From positions 1 to 64,000 of the forward strand of contig CAJKMT010000002.1 of NCBI GenBank assembly GCA_905201055.1: a stretch of 64,000 nucleotides of DNA. The letters are read 5' to 3'. This DNA comes from an uncultured Sutterella sp. (GTDB taxonomy: Bacteria; Pseudomonadota; Gammaproteobacteria; Burkholderiales; Burkholderiaceae_F). This document shows, in pieces, positions 51,088 to 60,768 of this stretch. How positions within the stretch are numbered: position 1 is the first letter of the stretch; each line of letters starts with the position of its first letter. The notes under the pieces are model-generated. The model was given only the letters and a program-made list of their open reading frames with translations. It did no database searches and was not told where the DNA came from. The position numbers were made by a program, and so were the translations under genes.

Positions 51088-52680
51088 ATGTCTAAAAAAT
51101 TACTTGTTGTGATCCTGGCGGGTTTGCTGGGAAGCGCGCAGGCCGAGACCCTGCGTTTTGCCAGTCAAGGCGACTTTCTCACGTTTGACGTACACAGTCA
51201 AAATGAGTCCTTGAATACGGCGGCAACAGGTTATTTGTACGATTCTTTATTTGCTTACGATAAGAACTGGAAAGTAATCCCCTGGTTGGCCGAATCCTGG
51301 AGCAGAAACAAAGAAAATACGGGCTGGATCCTCAACATCCGCAAAGGTGTGAAATTTCATGAAGGTCAGACGCTGACAGCTCGTGACGTGGCTTTTTCGC
51401 TAAACCGCGCATTGGAGCCCAGCAGTCAATTTAAAAACAACATGCTCGGTATTAAATCGGCCAAAGTGTTGGACGAGCATACTGTTTTAGTTGAAACCGT
51501 ATCGGCCTCCCCTGTTTTTTTCCGTCAATTGATTGATGTGCGCATCATCAACTACGAATGGGCCAAAGCCCACAATGCGCTTCATCCTCAAAACGCCAGT
51601 GCCCAGGAAGAATCTTACATGGCGCGCCACGCCAACGGCACCGGTCCCTTTAAGCTTGAGAGCCGAGAAGTTGACTCCAAGACCGTTTTCGTTGAAAACC
51701 CCAATTGGTGGAATAAAGCCGCCAAAACCGGCAACGTCACCCGTATTGAGTACACGCCGATTTCCTCCAACGCCACTCGCACCGCAGCGCTCTTGTCCGG
51801 GCAAATTGATCTCGTGATCGACCCGCCCACCCAGGACATCGCCCGTCTTGAGAGAAACAAAGACATCGTGGTGCGAAACGGCGCAGAAAACCGCGTTGTC
51901 ATGATCACTCTTGATCAATTCAGTGACAAGCCCCTTTTTGTCAACGTCCCCGGCAAAGATAAGGTCAATCCTTTTAAAGACAAACGCGTGCGCCAAGCGC
52001 TCTATGAAGCCATCGACATGAAGGCGATCCAGCGTGCAGTCATGCGCGGAAAGTCGGTGCCGACCGGCACAATCATTGCTCAGTCGGTCAATGGCTGGAC
52101 CCCTGAATTGGCTCAGCGCTATCCATACGATCCCAAGCACGCCAAGCAGCTTCTGGCCGAAGCCGGTTACCCCAACGGTTTCAGTTTTACGATTGACACC
52201 CCGAATAACCGTTGGATCAACGACGAAGCCATCACCAAAGCGATCGCGTCCATGTGGACAAAGATTGGGCTGACCGTCAGCGTCAATGCAATGCCCCGCT
52301 CGCAGTTTTTCCCGAAGATTTTGTCTCTGAACTCTTCGGCTTATCTTGTTGCCTGGGGGATTAACACTTTTGACGGGCTCTACGGACTGCAAAGTCTGTC
52401 TCAAACCTTTAATGCCAAAACTGGTACCGGTTTGGCTAATCTCGGCCGCGTAAGCGATGCAAGAATTGATAAGCTCATCGCTCAGGCTGAAGTTGAGGCC
52501 GATGACGAAAAACGTACCGCCATCATCACCGAAGCACTGAAACTCGAAAAAGAGAACTATTACCACATTCCACTACATGAGCAGTCTCTGACTTGGGCTA
52601 TGCGTAAAAATATTGACGCACAAGTGACACCCAACAACAGAGTCGACGCTTTGACGGTTACGGTTCATCCCGTTAAATAA
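51088..52680 (+). CDS. Peptide-type ABC transporter substrate-binding protein
   Basis: 530 residues, family 5 (DppA/OppA/GsiB) periplasmic binding protein. Signal peptide MSKKLLVVILAGLLGSAQA, then AETLRFASQGDFLTFDVHSQ. Family signatures include YLYDSLFAYDKNWKVIPWLAESW, GVKFHEGQTLTARDVAFSLNR and NPFKDKRVRQALYEAID. The start follows AAAGGAAG by 6 bases. Four transporter genes follow in the order permease, permease, ATPase, ATPase. The ligand could be dipeptides, oligopeptides, glutathione or another small compound; the sequence does not decide. Confidence 0.9.
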   Translation: MSKKLLVVILAGLLGSAQAETLRFASQGDFLTFDVHSQNESLNTAATGYLYDSLFAYDKNWKVIPWLAESWSRNKENTGWILNIRKGVKFHEGQTLTARDVAFSLNRALEPSSQFKNNMLGIKSAKVLDEHTVLVETVSASPVFFRQLIDVRIINYEWAKAHNALHPQNASAQEESYMARHANGTGPFKLESREVDSKTVFVENPNWWNKAAKTGNVTRIEYTPISSNATRTAALLSGQIDLVIDPPTQDIARLERNKDIVVRNGAENRVVMITLDQFSDKPLFVNVPGKDKVNPFKDKRVRQALYEAIDMKAIQRAVMRGKSVPTGTIIAQSVNGWTPELAQRYPYDPKHAKQLLAEAGYPNGFSFTIDTPNNRWINDEAITKAIASMWTKIGLTVSVNAMPRSQFFPKILSLNSSAYLVAWGINTFDGLYGLQSLSQTFNAKTGTGLANLGRVSDARIDKLIAQAEVEADDEKRTAIITEALKLEKENYYHIPLHEQSLTWAMRKNIDAQVTPNNRVDALTVTVHPVK

Positions 52681-52788
52681 TCACCAAAAGCGCATCTCAA
52701 GGTAGTCGGAACTGCTCAGGCGATATCCTCACCGAGGTTATCGCCATTGGGCGTTTCGGCGTGAATGCAAATTTTTCGAGTATCAAAC

Positions 52789-53769
52789 ATGTTGGAATTT
52801 TTTATCAGACGAATCATTCAGGCGGCAGTCGTTCTCTTTGTAGTCGCTTTTATCGCTTTTTTGCTTTTTCAGTTCGTCGGCGACCCGGTCTCTCAAATGC
52901 TTGGCATCGAATCGACACAAGCCGACCGTGACCGACTTCGTGAGGCGCTCGGTCTTAATGACCCGTTCTACGTTCAGTTCTTTCACTTCATCGCCAACGC
53001 CGCCAGCGGCGACTTCGGCATCAGCCTTCGCCAGGGAACGCCCGTTTCCGAACTGATTGCCGATCGCTTACCTGCCACTTTTGAATTGGCTGTTGTCAGC
53101 GTCGTCATCGCCACCGTGCTGGGTGTTGCGCTGGGCGTCGTTGTCGCGATCTACCGTGACAGTTTTCTAGCCCGTTTTCTTATGGGCTTTTCATTGGTCG
53201 GCATCAGTCTTCCGACATTCTTAATCGGTATTTTGTTTATTCTCGTTTTCTCCGTTTGGCTCGGCTGGCTGCCAAGCTACGGGCGAGGTGAAGTGATCGA
53301 GTTGGGCGGCTGGAGCACAGGGCTTTTGACCGCAGACGGCTGGGCTCATATGATTCTGCCCGCTCTCACGCTTTCCGTTTTTCAACTCGCGCTCATCATG
53401 CGACTTGTCCGGGCAGAAATGCTCGAAGTCCTGAGATCCGACTTCATCAAATTCGCTCGTGCCCGCGGACTTGGCGAGCGCTCGATTCATTTTCGGCATG
53501 CACTCAAAAACACACTGATTCCTGTCATTACCATTGTGGGACTGCAGTTAGGCGGCATTATTGCCTTTTCAATTGTCACGGAAACGGTTTTTCAATGGCC
53601 GGGCCTCGGACTTTTATTCATTCAGGCCGTGCAGTTTGCCGACATTCCGGTGATGACCTGCTATCTGTGCCTGATCGCTTTGATGTTCGTGCTCATCAAT
53701 TTCCTCGTTGACTGGCTCTATACGGTGGTTGACCCACGGTTAAAACCCGGTCTTTCCAGAAGCCATTAA
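52789..53769 (+). CDS. Peptide-type ABC transporter permease (DppB/OppB)
   Basis: 326 residues with six membrane segments. FIRRIIQAAVVLFVVAFIAF is segment 1. The EAA-type cytoplasmic loop is KFARARGLGERSIHFRHALKNTLIP. Start ATG 52789 gives the family N-terminus MLEFFIRRI; a 52765 ATG is also in frame. A 109-base gap separates it from the binding-protein gene, a spacing that might hold an mRNA-processing site. The next permease starts 14 bases downstream. Confidence 0.9.
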   Translation: MLEFFIRRIIQAAVVLFVVAFIAFLLFQFVGDPVSQMLGIESTQADRDRLREALGLNDPFYVQFFHFIANAASGDFGISLRQGTPVSELIADRLPATFELAVVSVVIATVLGVALGVVVAIYRDSFLARFLMGFSLVGISLPTFLIGILFILVFSVWLGWLPSYGRGEVIELGGWSTGLLTADGWAHMILPALTLSVFQLALIMRLVRAEMLEVLRSDFIKFARARGLGERSIHFRHALKNTLIPVITIVGLQLGGIIAFSIVTETVFQWPGLGLLFIQAVQFADIPVMTCYLCLIALMFVLINFLVDWLYTVVDPRLKPGLSRSH

Positions 53770-53783
53770 AGAGGAGAAATCAA

Positions 53784-54710
53784 ATGACAATCCGCATAAC
53801 AGACACTTGGATCGCCTTCAAAGACAGTGACATATTCTGGAGCTTCAAACATTCTCCTGTTGCCATCCTCGCGCTCGCTGTCACTCTCCTTTTAATGATC
53901 TCGGCGCTTTTTGCCCAAATCATTGCGCCCTTTAACCCGTACGATTTGGCCAGCCTCGATTTAATGAACGCGCACCTGCCGCCTTCATGGTTCGAAGGCG
54001 GTGACTCGCAATTTTGGTTGGGAACGGACGACCAGGGCAGAGATCTCTACTCAACGATTTTGTACGGCTTGAGACTGTCTTTAAAGATCGGGCTCATTTC
54101 GGTCATCCTGTCTCTTATTTTGGGCATTACGCTCGGACTGATTTCCGGCTTTGTGGGCGGCAGGCTTGATGCCTTCATCATGAGAATCTGCGACGTGATG
54201 CTCAGTTTCCCCGCCATCCTGATCGCGCTTTTAATTGACGGTATTGCCCGTGCAAGTCTCTCTCAACAAATTCATGATGAATTGGCAGAACCCGTGCTGA
54301 TTCTGGCCATCACACTCTCGGGCTGGGTGCAGTACGCAAGAACCGTTCGGGGTCAGACTCTGGTTGAAAAGCAAAAAGACTACGTCAGCGCTGCCAAACT
54401 GATCGGCGCAAGCACCGGTCGAATTCTTTTCAAGCACCTCATGCCCAATGTCATGAGTTCGGTGCTGGTGCTTGCCACCGTTCATGTGGGCACAGCGGTC
54501 ATCACCGAAGCCACGCTGTCTTTCCTTGGGGTCGGCGTTCCGCCCACAACACCGTCGTTGGGCACACTCATTCGTGTCGGCAATGAATTTCTCTTTTCCG
54601 GCGAATGGTGGATCAGCATCTTCCCCGGTCTTGCCCTTGTTGCCCTCGTGTTATCCGTCAATCTTCTAGGCGATTGGCTGCGTGATGCACTCAATCCCAA
54701 ACTGCGTTAA
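53784..54710 (+). CDS. Peptide-type ABC transporter permease (DppC/OppC)
   Basis: 308 residues with six membrane segments. The N-terminal OppC_N segment is FWSFKHSPVAILALAVTLLL, then FWLGTDDQGRDLYSTILYGLR, which is diagnostic, and the EAA loop YVSAAKLIGASTGRILFKHLMPN. It forms the heterodimeric channel with the DppB-type permease. AGAGGAG precedes the ATG. The ATPase gene follows after 12 bases. Confidence 0.92.
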   Translation: MTIRITDTWIAFKDSDIFWSFKHSPVAILALAVTLLLMISALFAQIIAPFNPYDLASLDLMNAHLPPSWFEGGDSQFWLGTDDQGRDLYSTILYGLRLSLKIGLISVILSLILGITLGLISGFVGGRLDAFIMRICDVMLSFPAILIALLIDGIARASLSQQIHDELAEPVLILAITLSGWVQYARTVRGQTLVEKQKDYVSAAKLIGASTGRILFKHLMPNVMSSVLVLATVHVGTAVITEATLSFLGVGVPPTTPSLGTLIRVGNEFLFSGEWWISIFPGLALVALVLSVNLLGDWLRDALNPKLR

Positions 54711-54722
54711 GGAGTATCAATC

Positions 54723-55715
54723 ATGGCAGACAATGTTCTTGAAGTTCAGCACCTGCGTGTTGAATTCCCAACGCGAAAAGGGTTGCTTGTTGCAGTCGAC
54801 GATGTCAGTTTTGAAATTGCAGAGGGTGAAATTTTGGGACTCGTCGGAGAGTCCGGGGCCGGAAAGTCATTGACGGGAGCCGCGATTATCGGGCTGCTGG
54901 AGCCGCCCGGACACATTGCGGGCGGCGAAATCAATGTGGGCGGCCACAGAATTGATAATTTATCCGAAAAAAAGATGAGCTCAGTGCGAGGCCGCATGAT
55001 CGGCGCCATCTTTCAAGATCCGCTCACTTCATTGGATCCGTTAATGACAATCGGGGACCAATTGGTTGAAACCATCATGCGTCATCTGCCCTTGGACGTC
55101 CATGAAGCAAAAGCGCGTGCCATTGAGCTTCTCTCTCAAACCGGAATTCCTGCCCCGGAAAAGCGTTTCAATCAATACCCGCATCAATTCTCAGGCGGCA
55201 TGCGCCAGAGAGTGGTGATTGCCCTGGCGTTGGCGGCAAGACCCAAACTCATTATCGCCGACGAACCGACCACCGCACTTGACGTATCGGTTCAGGCACA
55301 AATTATTGAACTTTTGAAAAAACTCGCTCACGAATCCCGCTCGGGCGTTTTACTCATCACACACGATATGGGAGTCATTGCAGAAACGGCCAATCGAGTC
55401 GCCGTTATGTATTCGGGACGCATTGTCGAAATAGGACCTGTGGCCGAGGTGCTTCACAATCCCAAGCACCCGTACACAAAAGGTCTGATGGCAGCCATTC
55501 CCGACATGAGTGAAACAACCGAATTTCTTCATCAGATCGAAGGCTCCATGCCTAACTTAGCCAATATTCCCGCCGGTTGCGCTTTCCATAATCGATGCCC
55601 GCAAAAAACGGACAAATGCACGGCGCTTCGCCCTCACCTCGTTAGCGCGGCCCCTTGTCACAAGGTAGCCTGTTGGCTCACTGAAGATAAAACACAGAAC
55701 CCGGGAGAGGCATAA
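54723..55715 (+). CDS. Peptide-type ABC transporter ATPase (DppD/OppD)
   Basis: 330 residues. Walker A is GESGAGKSLTG, the signature is FSGGMRQRVVIA and Walker B is LIIADEPTTALD. The oligopeptide-specific C-terminal extension has GCAFHNRCPQKTDKC...CHKVACW, the cysteine motif that can hold an iron-sulfur cluster in this family. It overlaps the next ATPase by one base (TAATG), so coupling is tight. Confidence 0.92.
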   Translation: MADNVLEVQHLRVEFPTRKGLLVAVDDVSFEIAEGEILGLVGESGAGKSLTGAAIIGLLEPPGHIAGGEINVGGHRIDNLSEKKMSSVRGRMIGAIFQDPLTSLDPLMTIGDQLVETIMRHLPLDVHEAKARAIELLSQTGIPAPEKRFNQYPHQFSGGMRQRVVIALALAARPKLIIADEPTTALDVSVQAQIIELLKKLAHESRSGVLLITHDMGVIAETANRVAVMYSGRIVEIGPVAEVLHNPKHPYTKGLMAAIPDMSETTEFLHQIEGSMPNLANIPAGCAFHNRCPQKTDKCTALRPHLVSAAPCHKVACWLTEDKTQNPGEA

Positions 55716-56743
55716 TGACAAGCAATACAAACAACCAAATTCTTGTGCAAGTCAAACACTTGACGAAAAAGTTTGACGTTTCCGATCCCTGGCTCACAAG
55801 AGTTTTCAATCACTCTGCCAAGGCAACTCTTACAGCAGTTGACGACGTGAGTTTTGAAATTTATCGCGGCGAAATTTTATCGTTGGTCGGTGAATCAGGC
55901 TGCGGGAAAAGCACCACGGCAAAGCTTTTGTGCGGTCTTTATGAACCCAGCTTCGGCAGCATTACTATCGACGGAATTGACCTTAAAACGCTCGGTGAAA
56001 AAAAGAGTCCTTTGGCAAAAAGTCTGCGGCGTCGCGTTAACATGATTTTCCAGGACCCCTACGCAAGTCTTAATCCTCGCTGGAGGGTGCGAGACATTAT
56101 CGCTGAGCCCATCCGGGTACAAAACCTTTTGAGTGAAGAGACGGCCATTAATGATCGAGTCAATGAACTGATGGGGCTTGTGAAATTAAATCCTCAGGAT
56201 GCCGACAAATACCCGCACCAATTTTCAGGCGGTCAGCGCCAGCGCATCTCCATTGCGCGAGCCTTGGCAAGCAAACCGGAATTTTTAATTTGTGATGAAC
56301 CCACCTCAGCCCTAGACGTATCCGTTCAGGCGCAAATCCTCAATCTCATGCTTTCGGTGCAAAAGAAGGTCGGCTTAACCTATCTCTTTATCTCTCATAA
56401 TCTTTCGGTCGTGCACCATATCTCTGACCGAGTGGGCGTTATGTACCTGGGACGCTTGGTTGAACTTGCCCCCAAAGCGGAACTTTTCAAGGCACCCAGG
56501 CACCCTTACACCAAGATGCTTCTTGATGCGATTCCTGATATGAAAATGACCGGGAAACCCCGCATTCCGATTAAAGGCGAGGTACCGAACCCTCTGAATC
56601 CGCCATCAGGCTGCGCCTTTCATCCCCGCTGCCCCTATGCCTGTCAACGCTGTCGGGATGAGAAACCGATACTTAAAAGCTACGAAAAAAACGGGCAAAC
56701 CATCCGAGTGGCTTGCCACGCTGTCGAGGAAAATAGACTTTAA
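55715..56743 (+). CDS. Peptide-type ABC transporter ATPase (DppF/OppF)
   Basis: 342 residues. Walker A GESGCGKSTTAK, signature FSGGQRQRISIA, Walker B FLICDEPTSALD, and the OppF-type ending GCAFHPRCPYACQRC with RVACH. It pairs with the DppD-type ATPase to power uptake. It is the last gene of the five-gene importer operon. Confidence 0.92.
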   Translation: MTSNTNNQILVQVKHLTKKFDVSDPWLTRVFNHSAKATLTAVDDVSFEIYRGEILSLVGESGCGKSTTAKLLCGLYEPSFGSITIDGIDLKTLGEKKSPLAKSLRRRVNMIFQDPYASLNPRWRVRDIIAEPIRVQNLLSEETAINDRVNELMGLVKLNPQDADKYPHQFSGGQRQRISIARALASKPEFLICDEPTSALDVSVQAQILNLMLSVQKKVGLTYLFISHNLSVVHHISDRVGVMYLGRLVELAPKAELFKAPRHPYTKMLLDAIPDMKMTGKPRIPIKGEVPNPLNPPSGCAFHPRCPYACQRCRDEKPILKSYEKNGQTIRVACHAVEENRL

Positions 56744-56756
56744 TGTTGACAGAATT

Positions 56757-56790
56757 CTGCCGGACGGCAGCCGCAAGGCTGCCACCGGCT
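56757..56790. other. GC-rich hairpin between the importer operon and ppx
   Basis: GGCAGCC-GCAA-GGCTGCC is a perfect 7-bp stem with a GNRA tetraloop, extended by CCGG on both sides across a small internal loop. No U-tract follows in either direction, so it is more likely a 3'-end stabilising hairpin than a terminator. Confidence 0.6.
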
Positions 56791-56795
56791 GCTTA

Positions 56796-58454
56796 TCAGT
56801 CGTCGGTTAAGAATAATTGCCGGTCCTGAACCGAGAATTGAACATCAATTGCCTGCCCGAACACTCTCTTTGTATGTTTACGGATTTTATCGGCCGCCGC
56901 TTCTTCTAAAGGCGTAGGCGCGGATAAACTCACCTGGATACTCAAACGCTGTCCTTTCTTTATGAGCTTGACGCTTTGGGCGAGCGAACGATGGGTTCTT
57001 TCAAGATTTTCGGCAATAAAAAGCGACACCGCCGCCCACTTTTCTGAATCGGTGGGCTGATCGCCGGCTAAAAAGCTCGGTAACTCTCCGCTCGGGCGTG
57101 AGTGCCAAAATACCAAACGGGCAATGGTGATCACTTCCTGCTCGGTAAAGCCCAACAACGGGCAATGCCGAACCAAATAAGCCCCGTGCATGTAGTGCTT
57201 ATCGTAGGAGATGGCAATGCCAATATCGTGCAGACGTGCCGCATAACCCAACAGTTCTTCAAGACCGGTCTGCGGTTCGCAAAGTTTCATTTTCTGAACT
57301 TGCTCAAAAAGGCTCAGCGCCAACATGCCGACATGTTTGGCGTGAACTTTTTCGCAGTGATAATGCTTAGCCAGAGTCTTGACACTCTTTCTTCGCCAAT
57401 AATTTTCCCGTTTGCCGTCACACTTGAAATGTCTTTCGATGTAATCGACGACTTGACCGTCCTGCAGGTTATTGGGCGTAATGTATACGCACGGCAAATC
57501 CAAAGCCTGCAAAATCGAAAGCAGAATCGCTGCGCCGCCCACAATGACCTGAGCTCGTGAGGGACTTAAACCGGGCAGCGTTTCGCGCTCGGCCGCGGTC
57601 ATCTGTGACAGCCACTTTGCCAGCGAAGCAATCTGGGCGCGTTTGAGCTCGATACCGATATCACGCTGCACAAAACCGCCCTGGGGGCCAAACTTCGACT
57701 GAGCCAGCGTCAAAAGCGCCTGAGCAGTGCCTGAGCTGGCAATCGCCGTCGTGTAATCCAAGTGTCCGACAGTCTTGAGAATGTGCTGAATTTTTTCCAA
57801 TGCTTTTTGCTGCATCTTGGAAAAAACACCGGAGGAAATCTTGCCCTGAGCGTTGCCCTTGAAGGCATCGGTCATCATCACACAACCGATGTTGAGCGAC
57901 TCCAAAAATGAAATCTTTTCACGGGAAGAAACGGAAATTTCCGTACTGCCGCCGCCGATGTCGATGAATAAATAGGAATCTCGAGTCTTAGGCAATGAGT
58001 CCCAAATACCGACTCGAATCAAGCGGGCTTCTTCATCACCCGAGATAACATGAAGATCGTAGCCGGTTTTTTCTTTGACACGGCGGACAAAATCCATGCT
58101 GTTTTTTGCCACGCGCAGTGCGGCCGTACCCACAGCTACCACATCAGCCACACCATAAGAGCGGCACACTTCGGCAAATTCCACCAAACAGGACAAAGCA
58201 CGCTCCATCGCCTGAGGCTGAAGCTCTTTCGTTTCAAAAGCTTTCTCGCCCAAACGCACCATGCTTTTGACTCGGTTTAAAACCGTGACGCGTCCCCGTC
58301 TGTCGAATTCCACAACAGTCAGACGCGAGGAGTTACTTCCCAAGTCGATGAAACCGACTCGAGTCACTGTCGGGTTGGGTCGTACAAAGGCACTCGCCTC
58401 CGACTTGGCCGATTCCTCGACCAAGTTCGCATACTGATGATTGGTTGTCGCCAT
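56796..58454 (-). CDS. ppx: Ppx/GppA phosphatase (exopolyphosphatase-type) with C-terminal HD-like domain
   Basis: 552 residues. The ASKHA-fold Ppx domain has GFIDLGSNSSRLTVVEF, VGTAALRVAKN, FIDIGGGSTEIS and AIASSGTAQALL. A C-terminal domain (residues 340-500) has the HD-type YAARLHDIGIAISYDKHYMHGAYLV. It may remove terminal phosphates from polyphosphate or hydrolyse pppGpp. The start at 58454 (MATTNHQ) is preferred; the frame extends to 58562 but overlaps ppk. It begins 2 bases after the ppk stop, so make-and-break enzymes of polyphosphate share a transcript. Confidence 0.88.
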   Translation of the reverse strand: MATTNHQYANLVEESAKSEASAFVRPNPTVTRVGFIDLGSNSSRLTVVEFDRRGRVTVLNRVKSMVRLGEKAFETKELQPQAMERALSCLVEFAEVCRSYGVADVVAVGTAALRVAKNSMDFVRRVKEKTGYDLHVISGDEEARLIRVGIWDSLPKTRDSYLFIDIGGGSTEISVSSREKISFLESLNIGCVMMTDAFKGNAQGKISSGVFSKMQQKALEKIQHILKTVGHLDYTTAIASSGTAQALLTLAQSKFGPQGGFVQRDIGIELKRAQIASLAKWLSQMTAAERETLPGLSPSRAQVIVGGAAILLSILQALDLPCVYITPNNLQDGQVVDYIERHFKCDGKRENYWRRKSVKTLAKHYHCEKVHAKHVGMLALSLFEQVQKMKLCEPQTGLEELLGYAARLHDIGIAISYDKHYMHGAYLVRHCPLLGFTEQEVITIARLVFWHSRPSGELPSFLAGDQPTDSEKWAAVSLFIAENLERTHRSLAQSVKLIKKGQRLSIQVSLSAPTPLEEAAADKIRKHTKRVFGQAIDVQFSVQDRQLFLTDD

Positions 58455-58456
58455 TT

Positions 58457-60541
58457 TTAGTAAAGACTCTTCAGATGGTTTTGGGCATTCTGAGCGTCTA
58501 CCTTCTTGACACCCTTGGCGCGGACGTAGCGCTTGTAGGCGCCCGTCGGCAGCATAATCCAAGACTGTTCGGTATCGCTCAGCTGCAGTCTCAAAATATT
58601 CGTCATGATATTACGACGAATCTTTTCATGGCAAATCGGCGTGAGCACTTCAATACGACCGTTGAGGTTACGGTTCATCATGTCTGCACTGCCGATGTAC
58701 ATCCGTTCATCACCATTGTGGTTAAACCAGTACACACGGGCATGCTCAAGGTAGCGTCCCACAATGGATTTAACCGTAATGTTTTCAGACAAACCGGGAA
58801 TGCCGGGACGCAGACAGCAGATACCGCGCACGATGCACTCGATCTTCACGCCCGCAATACTCGCCTGATAGAGCTCTGCGATGATATCGCCGTCGACGAG
58901 CTGGTTGCACTTGATAATGATGTGACCGTTGCCGTGTTCACGGTGCAGCTGCACTTCCTCACGAATAAGCTCAGTGATACTGGGACGAAGGCTCTTCGGG
59001 GACACAAAAAGCTTACGATAGTTCGAAATATCGCCGCAGCCTGTCATCACGTTAAACAAATCGGTCACGTCAGCGCAAATATCATCATCTGCAGTAATCA
59101 GACCAAGATCGGTATAAATCTTTGCCGAAGAGGCGTTGTAATTGCCCGTTCCGATATGAGCGTAGCGCTTGATACCGCTTGCTTCACGGCGAATCACCAG
59201 ACAGAGCTTGGCGTGAATCTTCAAGCCCACAAAACCGTAAACCACATTGACGCCGGCTCGTTCCAACTCCTCAGCCCAATTGATGTTGCGCTCTTCGTCA
59301 AAACGTGCTTTCAGTTCCACCACAGCGGTCACCTGTTTGCCGCGGCGGCGCGCTTCAAGCAGGCTTCGGATCACGGGAGAATCACTGCCGCAGCGATAAA
59401 GCGTTTGTTTGATAGCCACCACTTTCGGGTCACGTGCGGCCTGCTCAATAAAATTGAGTACACCCTGGAATCGGTCATAGGGGTGATAAAGCACAATATC
59501 GCGTTTTTTGATTGCTTCAAAGCAATCCGACTCACCGTCAAGCTCTTTGGCTAACTTTGTGGGATCGGGTTTGTATTGAAGTTTGGGACGATCGATGCAG
59601 CCCAGGCTCATGAATTCGGAGAAAGCGAGCGGCATCTTTTGCTTATAGATCTGATGGGGTTTCACATCCAGGTGATCAATCAAAAGATCGGCGAGACGAA
59701 CAGGCATACCGCGCCCCATTTCGACGCGAACGATGTCGCCAAAGCGTCTCTGATCAACGTAATCACGCACCGCTGCCAACAAATCATCGGCTTCGTCTTC
59801 TTCAATTTCTCCGTCCGTATTACGGGTAATGCGGAACTGACCGGCTGCATTGACCTTGTAGCCCGGGAAAAGCCGCTCCATGCATTCTTCGATCAGATCT
59901 TCGACGAGCACTACGTTGATTTCACTGTAATTTGAATCGTAGGAGAGCTTCGGATTAACCGCTTCCTTGCCTCGCGGCAGATAAAGGAAACGGGGCACAT
60001 TATTCGGACACTTCAAGCGAGCGTAACGAATATCGTTTTTGTTCTTTTCATTGACCAATTCAATGATGAAATTGATACTCGTATTGGACACCAAGGGGAA
60101 GGGGTGACCGGAGTCGATTGCCTGGGGTGTAAGGATCGGATAAATTTCATGATCAAAGTAGTTACTCAGAATCTCACGCTTTTTCTGCGGAAGATCCGCG
60201 TAATTGACGATACGAATAGACTGTTTTTCGAGCTCAGGCAAAATGCCCTTTTTCCAAAGTTCCTCGGCTTGTTCAGTGAGTTCGCGAACACGGCGGCCGA
60301 TTTCCGCAAGCTGCCGTCTCGGGGGCAACTTATCGGCACCGGTTGCCTCTGCACCGCTTTGGACCTGTTTCCAAACGTTGGCAACACGAACCATGAAGAA
60401 TTCATCCAGATTGCTCTGGAAAATCGAAACGAAGCTCAGCCGTTCGCAAAGCGGAACGTCCTCCCGTTCCGCTTCCTCCAGCACGCGCTCGTTAAATTTT
60501 AACCAGGAAAGCTCCCGATTGCGGTAGACCGTGTTTTCCAC
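58457..60541 (-). CDS. ppk: Polyphosphate kinase; N-terminal ~30-45 residues appear to come from another genome
   Basis: 694 residues. Reversible ATP-to-polyphosphate kinase. Domains in order: the N-terminal RELSWLKFNERVLEEAE and SIFQSNLDEFFMVRV, then YHPYDRFQGVLNFIEQAA, the phospho-histidine region GLKIHAKLCLVIRRE (His of HAK), HIGTGNYNASSAKIYTDLG, and the second site YIGSADMMNRNLNGRIEVL. GTG at 60541 is preceded by GCGAGGA, with an in-frame TGA upstream. The first codons use CTG GAG GCG CGG heavily, and the upstream DNA is Firmicute-like. From about residue 45 codon use is that of the central genome. The gene therefore looks like an in-frame chimera at a conserved segment. ppx follows. Confidence 0.85.
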   Translation of the reverse strand: MENTVYRNRELSWLKFNERVLEEAEREDVPLCERLSFVSIFQSNLDEFFMVRVANVWKQVQSGAEATGADKLPPRRQLAEIGRRVRELTEQAEELWKKGILPELEKQSIRIVNYADLPQKKREILSNYFDHEIYPILTPQAIDSGHPFPLVSNTSINFIIELVNEKNKNDIRYARLKCPNNVPRFLYLPRGKEAVNPKLSYDSNYSEINVVLVEDLIEECMERLFPGYKVNAAGQFRITRNTDGEIEEDEADDLLAAVRDYVDQRRFGDIVRVEMGRGMPVRLADLLIDHLDVKPHQIYKQKMPLAFSEFMSLGCIDRPKLQYKPDPTKLAKELDGESDCFEAIKKRDIVLYHPYDRFQGVLNFIEQAARDPKVVAIKQTLYRCGSDSPVIRSLLEARRRGKQVTAVVELKARFDEERNINWAEELERAGVNVVYGFVGLKIHAKLCLVIRREASGIKRYAHIGTGNYNASSAKIYTDLGLITADDDICADVTDLFNVMTGCGDISNYRKLFVSPKSLRPSITELIREEVQLHREHGNGHIIIKCNQLVDGDIIAELYQASIAGVKIECIVRGICCLRPGIPGLSENITVKSIVGRYLEHARVYWFNHNGDERMYIGSADMMNRNLNGRIEVLTPICHEKIRRNIMTNILRLQLSDTEQSWIMLPTGAYKRYVRAKGVKKVDAQNAQNHLKSLY
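60400..60541. other. Probable second assembly join, inside ppk
   Basis: Codon choice changes within the first 30-45 codons of ppk, and everything from 60542 on belongs to the GC-rich Firmicute-type DNA. The conserved SNLDEFFMV coding segment near 60394-60420 is the likely shared sequence. The exact base cannot be fixed by eye. Confidence 0.6.
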
Positions 60542-60722
60542 AGAAGATCATCCTCGCTTCTCCGCCAGGCGGTGGATGGGCCAGGCGGCATCCTGCATTT
60601 TGCTGTTATTCATTCGCCACGGATTGGCATTTCCCTTCCAGGGCCTTTGCCCACAAAGGGGAACACCCTGTAAATTTTCGATCATTTTTTCCTGCCGGAC
60701 GCAGCGCTTCCGGGCAAAGCTG

Positions 60723-60731
60723 TGCTATAAT
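60723..60731 (+). promoter_or_regulatory. Extended -10 promoter for the M28 peptidase gene
   Basis: TGCTATAAT is a TGn extended consensus -10, 38 bases before the chosen start; no good -35 is seen, as is usual for extended -10 promoters. It overlaps the in-frame ATG at 60733, arguing against that start. Confidence 0.65.
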
Positions 60732-60768
60732 CATGGCAACCATAACTTATGAAGGAGGGCATAGGGAT

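Noticed and set aside
51487..52566. A 359-codon minus-strand open frame
   Set aside because: Antisense shadow of the peptide-binding protein gene.
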